DNA of 64,000 nucleotides from NCBI RefSeq assembly GCF_014655955.1, contig NZ_BNBO01000021.1, positions 62,001 to 126,000 on the forward strand, written 5' to 3'. The first letter of the stretch is position 1; each line of letters opens with the position of its first letter. Positions 8,744 to 16,691 of the stretch are shown piece after piece. The stretch is from Kitasatospora indigofera. Its GTDB lineage: Bacteria > Actinomycetota > Actinomycetes > Streptomycetales > Streptomycetaceae. A model generated the notes under the pieces. That model was not told the DNA's origin. It did not search any database and worked only from the letters and a program-made list of their open reading frames with translations. Made by a program: the position numbers and the translations under genes.

Positions 8744-9775
8744 TCAGCAGTCGGGCGGTGCGGTCTCCAGGGCGGCCTTGGTCCGCGGGCCGTACTTGCC
8801 CGACTCGCTCTTGAGGGAGGGTTTCCGGCTGTCCTGGAACGACTTCAGCACGAACTCGGTCCACCAGTCGAAGGTGCCGGATATCAGCGACTTGTCGACC
8901 GTCCCGCAGCTCTCGGTGACCAGCAGCTGCTGCATCAGCTTGACGTCGTCGCCCTTCATGTCCCGCTCCAGGATCCGGACGGTCGCGGACGGGCTCGGGG
9001 ACGGGCTGGGCGTGCCGGCGGGCGTCGTGGGGGCCGGTGCGGCCGGCGCGGGCGGCGCGGCCTCGGTGGTCGCCGGGGCGGTGGTGGGTGCCTTGGTCGG
9101 CTTCGCGGTACGGCTGGGGGAGGGCGCGGCCGTACCGGACCCGGAGGGCGCCGCGCTGGGGCTCGGGGGCCCCGCGCTGGGCAGGTCCGTGGGCGCGGTC
9201 AGGGTCGGCGTCAGGACGGCGGTGGGGGAGGGCAGCGCCTTCTGGTCCGGGCTGCCCGAGGGCGACGCCAGGAAGGCGGCGCCCACCCCGAGCACGACCA
9301 CGCCGGCGCCCGCCGCCAGGATCGCGCCCCGGCGCCGGGCGAGCGGGCTCTGCTGCTCCCGGCGGCGCCCGGCCTGGCCGGCGCCGGGCGCCTGCGGCGG
9401 GGCGTCGATGGCGTGGTCGAAGGCGAAGAGGCCCAACTCGTCCGGCGCGGGCCCGGGCTGCGGGGGCGGCGACCCGTACGGCGGCGGCGAGGCCGGCGCC
9501 GGGGGCATCAGCGTCGTCCGGTAGCCGGCGCCCGCCCGGCCGCCGAAGTCGTCGTACCCGGTGGCCGGCGAGGCCCCGGTGGCGCCGAACGCGTCGTGGC
9601 CGGGGGCCGTCCCGGGCTCCGCGCCGACCTGTCCGACCGCTCGCGGCACGTACGGGCGGACCAGCGGCGGGCCCTCGATGTGCGGCAGCACCGCGGTGTC
9701 GGAGAGGTCCGAGGAGCACCCGCAGCTGCCGGCGGTCCGTACGGCGCCGCACGCGGGGCAGTGCTGGTCCGGCAT
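8744..9775 (-). CDS. Membrane protein with N-terminal zinc-ribbon-like motif and C-terminal peptidoglycan-binding domain
   Basis: 343 residues. The N-terminus has CPACGAV and SCGCS, a possible zinc ribbon. A Pro/Gly-rich cytoplasmic segment follows, then one helix (RRGAILAAGAGVVVLGVGAAFLA, shown in part by AGAGVVVLGVGAAFLA), a long Ser/Thr/Pro/Ala linker, and a PG_binding_1-like end (about residues 270-343) with LERDMKGDDVKLMQQLL, TFDWWTEFVLKSFQ and KYGPRTKAALE. It is probably a cell-wall-contacting protein of unknown task. The ATG at 9775 has a strong GAGGAGG ribosome binding site. Confidence 0.8.
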   Translation of the reverse strand: MPDQHCPACGAVRTAGSCGCSSDLSDTAVLPHIEGPPLVRPYVPRAVGQVGAEPGTAPGHDAFGATGASPATGYDDFGGRAGAGYRTTLMPPAPASPPPYGSPPPQPGPAPDELGLFAFDHAIDAPPQAPGAGQAGRRREQQSPLARRRGAILAAGAGVVVLGVGAAFLASPSGSPDQKALPSPTAVLTPTLTAPTDLPSAGPPSPSAAPSGSGTAAPSPSRTAKPTKAPTTAPATTEAAPPAPAAPAPTTPAGTPSPSPSPSATVRILERDMKGDDVKLMQQLLVTESCGTVDKSLISGTFDWWTEFVLKSFQDSRKPSLKSESGKYGPRTKAALETAPPDC

Positions 9776-10086
9776 CGGCCGGTCCTCCTCGGTCTGGGAT
9801 GGTGGGCGCGCCCGATCGGTTCAGGAGGCGGACGCGCCCGATTATGCATGACGTTCCCGAAGGGGGGACAGGGGAGACCGGCCGTCAACGAGGCTCTTGT
9901 GACGGTTGATGCCGATTGGACCCGATGAACAATCAGTGCCCCGGCGCCGCCGGGCCGTGGCCGGGCGCGTTACGGATGGCGCAATCAGATGCCGCATAGC
10001 CGGGCAAATCTGACAATGTGGTCGATGGGAACGACCAGTCAGCGGTGCCCGGCCGGCCGGGGCCCCCAGCCACGAGGAGTCGCGCC
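9776..10086. other. Divergent intergenic region, 311 bp
   Basis: No gene seen. ATTATG at 9841-9846 reads CATAAT on the minus strand, a good -10 box for the peptidoglycan-binding-domain gene. On the plus strand GACAAT (10012-10017) is a possible -10 for the exporter gene. No convincing -35 boxes or operators were found. Confidence 0.4.
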
Positions 10087-12165
10087 ATGGCCGACCCGGA
10101 AGCCGAGCCCGGCCGGATCCCGGCCGCCCAGGCCGCCGCGCCCCCCGCGACCGCCGCGAAGAACCTCTGGCTCCCGATCGGCGCCCTGCTGCTGGCGCTG
10201 CTGATCGCCGCCCTCGACCAGACCATCGTGTCCACCGCGCTCCCCACCATCGTCAGCGACCTCGGCGGCCTCGAACACCTCTCCTGGGTCGTCACCGCCT
10301 ACCTGCTGGCCTCCACCGCCGCCACCCCGCTCTGGGGCAAACTCGGCGACATGTACGGCCGGAAGCGCTTCTTCCAGTCGTCCATCGTGATCTTCCTGAT
10401 CGGCTCGGTCCTCTGCGGTCTCGCCCAGAACATGGGCCAGCTGATCGGCTTCCGGGCCCTCCAGGGGCTGGGCGGCGGCGGTCTGATGGTGCTCACCCAG
10501 GCCATCGTCGGGGACCTCGTCCCGCCCCGGGACCGCGGCAAGTACCAGGGCCTGTTCGGCGCCGTCTTCGGCGTCACCAGCGTGCTCGGGCCGCTGCTGG
10601 GGGGCGTCTTCGTCGACAACCTCAGCTGGCGCTGGGTCTTCTACATCAACGTCCCGATCGGCGCCGTCGCCCTGGTGGTGATCGCCGCGGTGCTGCACAG
10701 CACCGAGGTGAAGCGCCGCCACCGGATCGACTACCCCGGCACCTTCCTGATCGCCGCGGTCGCCACCTGCCTGGTCCTGATGACCTCGCTCGGTGGCACC
10801 ACCTGGCCGTGGGGCTCCTGGCGGATCATCGGCCTGGGCGTGCTCGGCGTCGTCCTGCTGGCCGTCTTCATCGCCGTCGAGCGCCGGGCCGAGGAGCCCG
10901 TCCTGCCGCTGCGGCTGTTCCGCATCCGCACCTTCAGCCTGGTCGCCGTCATCTCCTTCGTGGTCGGCTTCGCCATGTTCGGCGCGCTCACCTACCTGCC
11001 GACCTTCCTCCAGGTCGTGCAGGGCGTCTCGCCCACCATGTCCGGCATCCACATGCTGCCGATGGTGCTCGGGATGCTGCTCACCTCCATCGGCTCGGGC
11101 CAGATCGTCTCCCGCACCGGGCACTACCGGATCTTCCCGATCATCGGCACCGCGCTCACCGCCGTCGGCCTGCTGCTGCTCTCCCTGCTCACCGAGAACA
11201 GCTCCACCACCCAGATGAGCCTCTGCTTCCTGGTCTTCGGCCTCGGGGTCGGCCTGGTGATGCAGGTCCTGGTGCTCGCCGTGCAGAACGCCGTCGGCTA
11301 CCAGGACCTCGGCGTCGCCACCGCCGGCGCGACCTTCTTCCGTTCCATCGGGGCCTCCTTCGGCGTCTCGGTCTTCGGCGCCGTGTTCGCGAGCGGCCTC
11401 AACCGCCGGCTGGCCGACGCGCTGGCCGGGGTGCCGCTGCCGCCCGGCTTCAGCGCCGGCTCGATCAGCTCCGACCCGCAGGCCATCACCGAGCTGCCGG
11501 CCGCCGTCCAGAACGACATCCACCACGCGTACGCCGAGTCGATCACCCGGGTCTTCCTGTTCGCCGTCCCGGTCGTCCTGGTCGCCTTCGTGCTCTCCCT
11601 GCTGCTGCGCGAACAGCCGCTGCGCTCCACGGTCACCGCCCCCGACCTGGGCGAGTCGATCGGGGTCAACCCCGTGGAACGCAGCTCGCTGGACGAGATC
11701 GCCCGCGCGCTCTCCTCGCTCGGCACCCGCGAGGCCCGCCGTGACCTCTTCCGCCGGATCACCGCCACCGCCGGACTGGACCTCGCCCCCGCCTCCAGCT
11801 GGCTGATCCTGCAGATGCACCACCATCACACCGTCGAGCCCGCCGACCTGGCGGAGCGCCGGGTCGTCCCGATCGCGGTCGTCGAGGCGGCCGCCCGGGA
11901 GGTGGAGAGCCGCAAGCTGGCCGTCCGGACCAGCGGCGGCCTGCGGCTGCGGCTCACCGGGACCGGCGAGGAGACCGCACTGCGGCTGGTCGCGGCGCGG
12001 CGCGCCCAGCTCGCCGAACTGCTCGGCGACTGGGACGAGAAGCAGTACGCCGATCTCGCCGGGCTGCTCACCCGCCTCAGCTCCGGCCTCTGCGCCGACA
12101 CCCGGGACCGGCCCGACCCGACGCCGGCGCAGCACGTCCCGCACAACGAGGGACGCACCCTCTGA
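10087..12165 (+). CDS. DHA2-type MFS multidrug exporter with C-terminal winged-helix-like domain
   Basis: 692 residues. Residues 1 to about 520 form a 14-helix DHA2 drug/H+ antiporter: LDQTIVSTALPTIVSDLGG (motif D1), GKLGDMYGRKRFF (motif A), GFRALQGLGGGGLM, and GVTSVLGPLLGGVFVD (motif C). Unlike usual DHA2 proteins it continues for about 150 residues with a soluble segment resembling a MarR-type winged helix (LTRLSSGL, RRVVPIAVVEAAAREVESRKLAVRTSGGLRLRLTGTGEE in pieces), probably a cytoplasmic regulatory domain. ATG 10087 follows GAGGAG at good distance. A strong hairpin terminator follows the stop. Confidence 0.9.
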   Translation: MADPEAEPGRIPAAQAAAPPATAAKNLWLPIGALLLALLIAALDQTIVSTALPTIVSDLGGLEHLSWVVTAYLLASTAATPLWGKLGDMYGRKRFFQSSIVIFLIGSVLCGLAQNMGQLIGFRALQGLGGGGLMVLTQAIVGDLVPPRDRGKYQGLFGAVFGVTSVLGPLLGGVFVDNLSWRWVFYINVPIGAVALVVIAAVLHSTEVKRRHRIDYPGTFLIAAVATCLVLMTSLGGTTWPWGSWRIIGLGVLGVVLLAVFIAVERRAEEPVLPLRLFRIRTFSLVAVISFVVGFAMFGALTYLPTFLQVVQGVSPTMSGIHMLPMVLGMLLTSIGSGQIVSRTGHYRIFPIIGTALTAVGLLLLSLLTENSSTTQMSLCFLVFGLGVGLVMQVLVLAVQNAVGYQDLGVATAGATFFRSIGASFGVSVFGAVFASGLNRRLADALAGVPLPPGFSAGSISSDPQAITELPAAVQNDIHHAYAESITRVFLFAVPVVLVAFVLSLLLREQPLRSTVTAPDLGESIGVNPVERSSLDEIARALSSLGTREARRDLFRRITATAGLDLAPASSWLILQMHHHHTVEPADLAERRVVPIAVVEAAAREVESRKLAVRTSGGLRLRLTGTGEETALRLVAARRAQLAELLGDWDEKQYADLAGLLTRLSSGLCADTRDRPDPTPAQHVPHNEGRTL

Positions 12166-12177
12166 GGCCGCACCCCG

Positions 12178-12214
12178 CGCGGGCCCCGGCCGGCGGTGCC
12201 GGCCGGGGCCCGCG
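12178..12214 (+). terminator. Strong terminator hairpin after the exporter
   Basis: A perfect 17-bp GC-rich stem (12178-12194 with 12198-12214) and a 3-base loop, 12 bp after the stop codon. Confidence 0.8.
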
Positions 12215-12332
12215 ACGGACCGTCACGAGCCCGCGCCCAGTCTCTGACGGGCGGTCCGGCCCGCCGGCGCCCGCCGGCGCCGGCCGGCTCCGGCGGCCGT
12301 GCATCCGAGACGACCATGCGGAGCGTGGCACC

Positions 12333-13685
12333 ATGACCGATCCCCGGCCGACGGCCCTGCGGAGCCCCGAGCGGCGCGAGTCGATTCTCCGCGCCGCCGT
12401 CCGCGAGGGGCTTCTCGACCCCGAGGACGCGCTGCTCGCGGGGTTCCTCGACCTCGACGCCGTCGCGGCGACGGTCGGCTCGCTGCACCGCGCCTTCCCG
12501 GACTCCGTCGACGTGCTGCACGCCTTCGCGGCCAAGGCCAACAGCCTGGTCCCGGTGCTGGCGGAGCTGCGCGGCCTCGGGATGGGCTGCGAGGTGGCCG
12601 GCCCCGGTGAACTCGCCCAGGCCCTGGCCGCCGGCTTCGACCCGGAGCGGATCGTCTTCGACTCCCCGGCGAAGACCCGCCGCGAGCTGCGGCGCGCGCT
12701 GGACCTCGGAGTCGCCGTCAACATCGACAGCTGGCAGGAGCTGGCCCGGATCGACGAACTCCTCGCCGACCGGGCGGATACGGCGGACCGGGCGGAGCAC
12801 GGGGCCCCGGAGCCCCGGTCCAGGATCGGGGTCCGGATCAATCCGCAGGTCGGCGGCGGCTCCATCGGCGCGATGAGCACCGCCACCGCAAGCTCCAAGT
12901 TCGGCATCGCCCTGGCCGACGAGGGCAACGCCGAGCGGCTGGTCGAGGCCTTCCGGGCGCGCCCCTGGCTCACCTGGCTGCACTGCCACGTCGGCTCCCA
13001 GGGCTGCACGCCGGACCTGATGGCCGAGGGGGTCGCGGCGGTCGCCGGCCTCGCGCGGAGGATCAACGGCGAACTCGGCCGCCGGCAGGTCGTGGGCCTG
13101 GACATCGGCGGTGGCCTGCCGGTCGACTTCCACAGCGACCTGGCCGGCCCGGGGTACGACGAGTACGTGGAGCGGCTGCGGGTCCACGTACCGGCCCTGT
13201 TCTCCGGCCGGTTCCGGCTGGTGACCGAGTTCGGCCGCTCGGTGCTGGCCAAGAGCGGCTTCACGGCCGCCTACGTCGAGTACACCAAGACCTCCGGCGG
13301 ACGGGCGATCGCGATCACCTCCGCCGGCGTGCAGGTGGCCACCCGGACGGTCTTCGCCCCCGAGTCCTGGCCGCTGCGGATCAGCGCGCACGACGCCACC
13401 GGGGCGGAGAAGCGCGGGGAGCCGGTGGCACAGGACATCGCCGGCCCGGCCTGCTTCGCCGGCGACCTGGTCGCGCGGGCCAGGGCGCTGCCGCTGCTGG
13501 AGCCGGGGGACATCGTCGTGCTGCTGGACACCGGTGCCTACTACGCGACGACCCCGTTCGCCTACAACGGCCTGCTCGAACCGGCGGTGCACGGGGTCCG
13601 GGTGGCGTCCGACGGCACGGTGCGGTTCCGTCCGCTGCGCCGGGCGCAGACGGTGGAGGAGCTCCTGGCCCGGACCGGCGGCTGA
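12333..13685 (+). CDS. Fold-type III PLP-dependent decarboxylase (DAP/Orn/Arg decarboxylase family)
   Basis: 450 residues. The PLP-lysine motif is in VLHAFAAKANSL, where the Lys follows FAA. The barrel continues with CEVAGPGELAQAL, VFDSPAKT, the histidine motif CHVGSQG, the glycine-rich phosphate-binding DIGGGLPVDF and EFGRS. The C-terminal beta domain has LLDTGAYYATTPFAYNG with the usual Tyr/Asp pair. The motifs fit a diaminopimelate-decarboxylase-like enzyme, but the genome's lysA usually sits with thrC/hom genes, absent here, so this is probably a paralogue acting on another amino acid or in racemisation. It stands alone between terminators. Confidence 0.82.
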   Translation: MTDPRPTALRSPERRESILRAAVREGLLDPEDALLAGFLDLDAVAATVGSLHRAFPDSVDVLHAFAAKANSLVPVLAELRGLGMGCEVAGPGELAQALAAGFDPERIVFDSPAKTRRELRRALDLGVAVNIDSWQELARIDELLADRADTADRAEHGAPEPRSRIGVRINPQVGGGSIGAMSTATASSKFGIALADEGNAERLVEAFRARPWLTWLHCHVGSQGCTPDLMAEGVAAVAGLARRINGELGRRQVVGLDIGGGLPVDFHSDLAGPGYDEYVERLRVHVPALFSGRFRLVTEFGRSVLAKSGFTAAYVEYTKTSGGRAIAITSAGVQVATRTVFAPESWPLRISAHDATGAEKRGEPVAQDIAGPACFAGDLVARARALPLLEPGDIVVLLDTGAYYATTPFAYNGLLEPAVHGVRVASDGTVRFRPLRRAQTVEELLARTGG

Positions 13686-13696
13686 CCGCAGCGTCC

Positions 13697-13717
13697 GCGC
13701 CCCGCCGTACGGGGCGC
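13697..13717 (+). terminator. Short hairpin after the decarboxylase
   Basis: A 7-bp stem GCGCCCC/GGGGCGC with a 7-base loop, 12 bp after the stop. Modest terminator candidate. Confidence 0.45.
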
Positions 13718-13942
13718 CGCTCCCGAAGCCCGGGCCGCCGCGTCCGGACGAGCCGTTGCCGGGGCCGGCCCGGCGTTGCCCCGGCCCCTCGGCCGCGCCG
13801 GCGCCCCGGGCTTCGTACGCTGGGCCCCGGGCGGTGCCTTCGGGCCGCCCGGTGCCGTGCGCTCCGGTTCGTACCGGACCGCACGCACATCGTCGAGGCC
13901 GGACCGCCCTCGCGGCCGGCCGTGCAACTGATGAGGTGTCGT

Positions 13943-14275
13943 ATGGCCAGCGTCGTGAAGATCAACGTCCTGACGGTCCCGGCGGAGCAGCGCGAGGTGC
14001 TGGAGAAGCGGTTCGCCTCGCGGGCCGGGGCGGTGGAGGGTTCGGACGGCTTCGAGTGGTTCGAGCTGCTGCGTCCGGTGGAGGGGACCGACCAGTACCT
14101 GGTGTACACCCGGTGGGCGTCCGAGGAGCACTTCAAGGCGTGGATGGAGGGCCCGATGCAGGCGGCCCACCGTCAGGGCCCGCCGGCCGAGGGCGGGGCC
14201 GCGCAGCGTCCGGCCGCCTCGGGCTCCACGCTGTGGTCCTTCGAGGTCGTCCAGTCGGCCGGCCCGAAGGCCTGA
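13943..14275 (+). CDS. Antibiotic-biosynthesis-monooxygenase-fold (ABM) protein
   Basis: 110 residues with the dimeric ferredoxin-like ABM fold: VVKINVLTVPAEQREVLEKRF, GFEWFELLRP, YLVYTRWASEEHFKAWM and a C-terminal strand STLWSFEVVQ. The family includes small oxygenases of polyketide pathways and haem-degrading IsdG/MhuD/HmoB proteins. The WFELLRP and HFKAWM arrangement is closer to the haem-monooxygenase-like branch than to ActVA-type quinone-forming enzymes, but no decisive haem ligand can be assigned. ATG 13943 is preceded by GAGG. It is flanked by terminators, so probably monocistronic. Confidence 0.8.
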   Translation: MASVVKINVLTVPAEQREVLEKRFASRAGAVEGSDGFEWFELLRPVEGTDQYLVYTRWASEEHFKAWMEGPMQAAHRQGPPAEGGAAQRPAASGSTLWSFEVVQSAGPKA

Positions 14276-14293
14276 GAACCGGCCGCGGGAGCA

Positions 14294-14325
14294 CCTCGCC
14301 GGCCCCCGGGGCCGGGCCGGCGAGG
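14294..14325 (+). terminator. Terminator after the ABM gene
   Basis: A perfect 12-bp stem (14294-14305 with 14314-14325) with an 8-base loop, 18 bp after the stop. Confidence 0.75.
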
Positions 14326-14461
14326 CCGGATCTCCCGGGCCGAACTATGGAAACCCTACAAAAGGTCTTGCGGTGACTCCGTACCGTTCGCCATCCGACG
14401 AACAGTAAGTCCCTTGGCAGAGTGGTTGATGCAGCGGCCGGCGGCCTTCCGGCGGTCGTGC

Positions 14462-14475
14462 GTGATGTGTATCAC
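14462..14475. promoter_or_regulatory. CRP-like palindrome before the ketosynthase gene
   Basis: GTGA-TGTGTA-TCAC is a symmetric GTGA-N6-TCAC element, the form bound by Crp-family (and some GntR-family) regulators. It lies 21 bp upstream of the ketosynthase start, in a locally AT-rich stretch. The position suggests control of that gene, but the regulator is not identified. Confidence 0.4.
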
Positions 14476-14496
14476 TTCGACAAGGGGGTTCTTGTG

Positions 14497-15720
14497 GTGA
14501 GGCTGAACATGGAGGACGTGGTGGTGACCGGGCTGGGGGCCACCACGCCGCTCGGCGGGGACGTCCCCTCGACCTGGGCCGGGATGCTGGCCGGGGAGTC
14601 CGGGATCGCGGCCGTCGAGGAGGACTGGGCCGCCGCGCTGCCGGTGCGGATCGCGGCCCGGCTGCGGGTCGAGCCCACCGAGGTGCTGGACCGGGTGCAG
14701 GCCCGGCGGCTGGACCGCTGCGAGCAGATCGCGCTGGTCGCCGCCCGGGAGGCCTGGGCGGACGCCGGGCGCCCCGGCGTCGAGCCGGAGCGGCTGGCGG
14801 TGGTGATCGGCACCGGGACGGGCGGCGCCCTGAGCATGCTCGGACAGGACGACGTCCTGGAGGCCTCGGGCGTGCGCAAGGTCTCCCCGCACACCGTTGC
14901 GATGCTGATGGCGAACGGGCCGGCGGCCTGGGTGAGCATCGAGCTGGGGGCCCGGGGCGGCGCCCACACCCCGGTCAGCGCCTGTGCGTCCGGCGCCGAG
15001 GCGATCGCGACGGGGCTGGACCTGATCCGCCTCGGCCGTGCGGACGTGGTGGTGGCCGGCGGCACCGAGGCCTGCATCCACCCGCTGCCGCTGGCCGGAT
15101 TCGCCCAGGCGAGGGCGCACTCCACCCGCAACGACGCGCCGGGGCGGGCCTCCAGGCCCTTCGACACCGGCCGGGACGGGTTCGTGATCGGCGAGGGGGC
15201 CGCCCTGGTGGTGCTGGAGCGGGCCGGGTTCGCCGCCGCCCGCGCCGCCCGGGTGCACGCGGTGCTGGCCGGCGCCGGCGTCACCTCGGACGCCCACCAC
15301 ATCACGGCCGCGCACCAGGACGGTCAGGTCCGGGCGATCCGGCTGGCGCTGGCGGCCGCCGGGCTGGGACCGGCCGGGATCGGGCAGGTGCACGCGCACG
15401 CGACCTCCACACAGCTGGGGGACCTCACCGAGGCCGGGTCGATCGAGGAGGCGGTCGGCAGTCGTCCGGCGGTCACCGCCACCAAGTCGATGACCGGTCA
15501 TCTCTTCGGTGCGGCCGGGGCGCTGGGCGCCGTCGCCGCCGTCCTCTCGCTGCGCGAGCGGGTCGTGCCCGCCGTCCGCAACCTGGAGGAGCAGGATCCC
15601 CGGGTGCGACTGGACGTGGTGGCCGGCGCGCCCCGCCGGGGCGTGGCCGGGGCGGCGCTGGTCAACTCCTTCGGCTTCGGCGGCCACAACGCCTCGCTGG
15701 TGTTCACCGCGGCGGGCTGA
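14497..15720 (+). CDS. FabF-like beta-ketoacyl-ACP synthase
   Basis: 407 residues from GTG 14497 (AAGGGGG eight bases upstream; GTG 14494 is equally in frame). Condensing enzyme with a complete Cys-His-His triad: active-site Cys in VSACASGAEAIATG, first His in VHAHATSTQLGD (the actinobacterial HATST form of HGTGT), second His in TKSMTGHLFGAAGA; the C-terminal NSFGFGGHNASLVF is typical. It could elongate fatty acids or act in a small secondary pathway. There is no chain-length factor, acyl carrier protein or ketoreductase beside it, so a type II PKS is unlikely. The flanking PLP decarboxylase and ABM genes are separated by terminators. Confidence 0.88.
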   Translation: MRLNMEDVVVTGLGATTPLGGDVPSTWAGMLAGESGIAAVEEDWAAALPVRIAARLRVEPTEVLDRVQARRLDRCEQIALVAAREAWADAGRPGVEPERLAVVIGTGTGGALSMLGQDDVLEASGVRKVSPHTVAMLMANGPAAWVSIELGARGGAHTPVSACASGAEAIATGLDLIRLGRADVVVAGGTEACIHPLPLAGFAQARAHSTRNDAPGRASRPFDTGRDGFVIGEGAALVVLERAGFAAARAARVHAVLAGAGVTSDAHHITAAHQDGQVRAIRLALAAAGLGPAGIGQVHAHATSTQLGDLTEAGSIEEAVGSRPAVTATKSMTGHLFGAAGALGAVAAVLSLRERVVPAVRNLEEQDPRVRLDVVAGAPRRGVAGAALVNSFGFGGHNASLVFTAAG

Positions 15721-15731
15721 CCCCGGGCGGG

Positions 15732-16691
15732 TCAGCCCGCCGTCGTGCCGTGGTCCCCGTCCTCCGGTGCCCCGGTGAAGACGACCGGGGCGCCGAAGGC
15801 GGCGCGGCGGGCGGCCCGGCGCAGGGTGCGCAGCACCGGCCCGCCGAGGGTCAGGCAGAGCACCACGGTGAGGGCGGCGCGCGGGAGGTCCCAGCCGAGC
15901 GAGGTGGTGAGGCAGTAGGCCACGAAGCGGGGGAGGTTCTCGCTCAGCGGTGCGCCGGCCTCGAACGAGACCGAGCTGGACAGGCCGCCGATGTACGGCC
16001 AGCCCTGGAGGTTCATGATCGTCCCGTACCCGACGGCGGAGCAGGCGCCGTACACCGCCAGCAGCGCGAGTTCGCGGCGGCCGCGCAGGCGGGCGGGGCC
16101 GGGCAGCAGGCCCGCGCCCAGGCAGACCCAGCCCATCGAGAGCATCTGGAACGGCAGCCACGGGCCGACGCCGCCGGTCAGCAGCGCGGAGGCGAACATC
16201 GAGACCGAGCCGAGGACGAAGCCGAAGCCGGGCCCGAGCACCCGGCCGGAGAGCACCATCAGGAAGAACATCGGCTCCAGGCCGGCCGTCCCGGCGCCGA
16301 GCGGCCGCAGCGCCGCGCCGGCCGCCGCCAGCATGCCCAGCAGGGCGACCGACTTGGCGTCCAGGCCGGGCTCGCCGTCGGCGGAGCGTCCCTCGGAGAT
16401 CTGGGCCACCACCACGGCCAGCAGCAGTGGCAGCAGCAGGGCGAACAGCCAGGGGGCGTCGGCGGCGTGCCCGACCAGGGCGGAGTCGGTGGCGGCGAGC
16501 AGCGGCCAGCCGAAGGCGACCAGGCCGATCGCGGAGATCAGCAGCAGGGTGCCGGCCGAGCGCCGGCCGAGCGGGACGGGCCGGGCCAGCCTGGCCCGGT
16601 CGGCGGCGGCCGCCGTGGCCGCCGAGGCCGGGAGAGCCGCCTTCGTGGTCCGGGGGCCGGCGGCGCCGCCGGGCGTCGGCCCGCCGCTCAT
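15732..16691 (-). CDS. ECF transporter substrate-binding (S) component, probably cobalamin-specific
   Basis: 319 residues with about six hydrophobic segments after a Pro/Ala-rich cytoplasmic N-terminus. FFLMVLSGRVLGPGFGFVLG and PFQMLSMGWVCLGAGLL match the S-component pattern of the CbrT-like (cobalamin) and related ECF groups, in which a G-rich helix contacts the T subunit. It is the last gene of a five-gene minus-strand operon headed by a cobalamin riboswitch, so the substrate is inferred to be a corrinoid. The ATG at 16691 overlaps the stop of the ATPase gene by 4 bp. Confidence 0.82.
   Translation of the reverse strand: MSGGPTPGGAAGPRTTKAALPASAATAAAADRARLARPVPLGRRSAGTLLLISAIGLVAFGWPLLAATDSALVGHAADAPWLFALLLPLLLAVVVAQISEGRSADGEPGLDAKSVALLGMLAAAGAALRPLGAGTAGLEPMFFLMVLSGRVLGPGFGFVLGSVSMFASALLTGGVGPWLPFQMLSMGWVCLGAGLLPGPARLRGRRELALLAVYGACSAVGYGTIMNLQGWPYIGGLSSSVSFEAGAPLSENLPRFVAYCLTTSLGWDLPRAALTVVLCLTLGGPVLRTLRRAARRAAFGAPVVFTGAPEDGDHGTTAG

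Noticed and set aside
12333..15720. Type II polyketide synthase cluster
   Set aside because: Only one FabF-like ketosynthase; no chain-length factor, carrier protein, ketoreductase or cyclase nearby.
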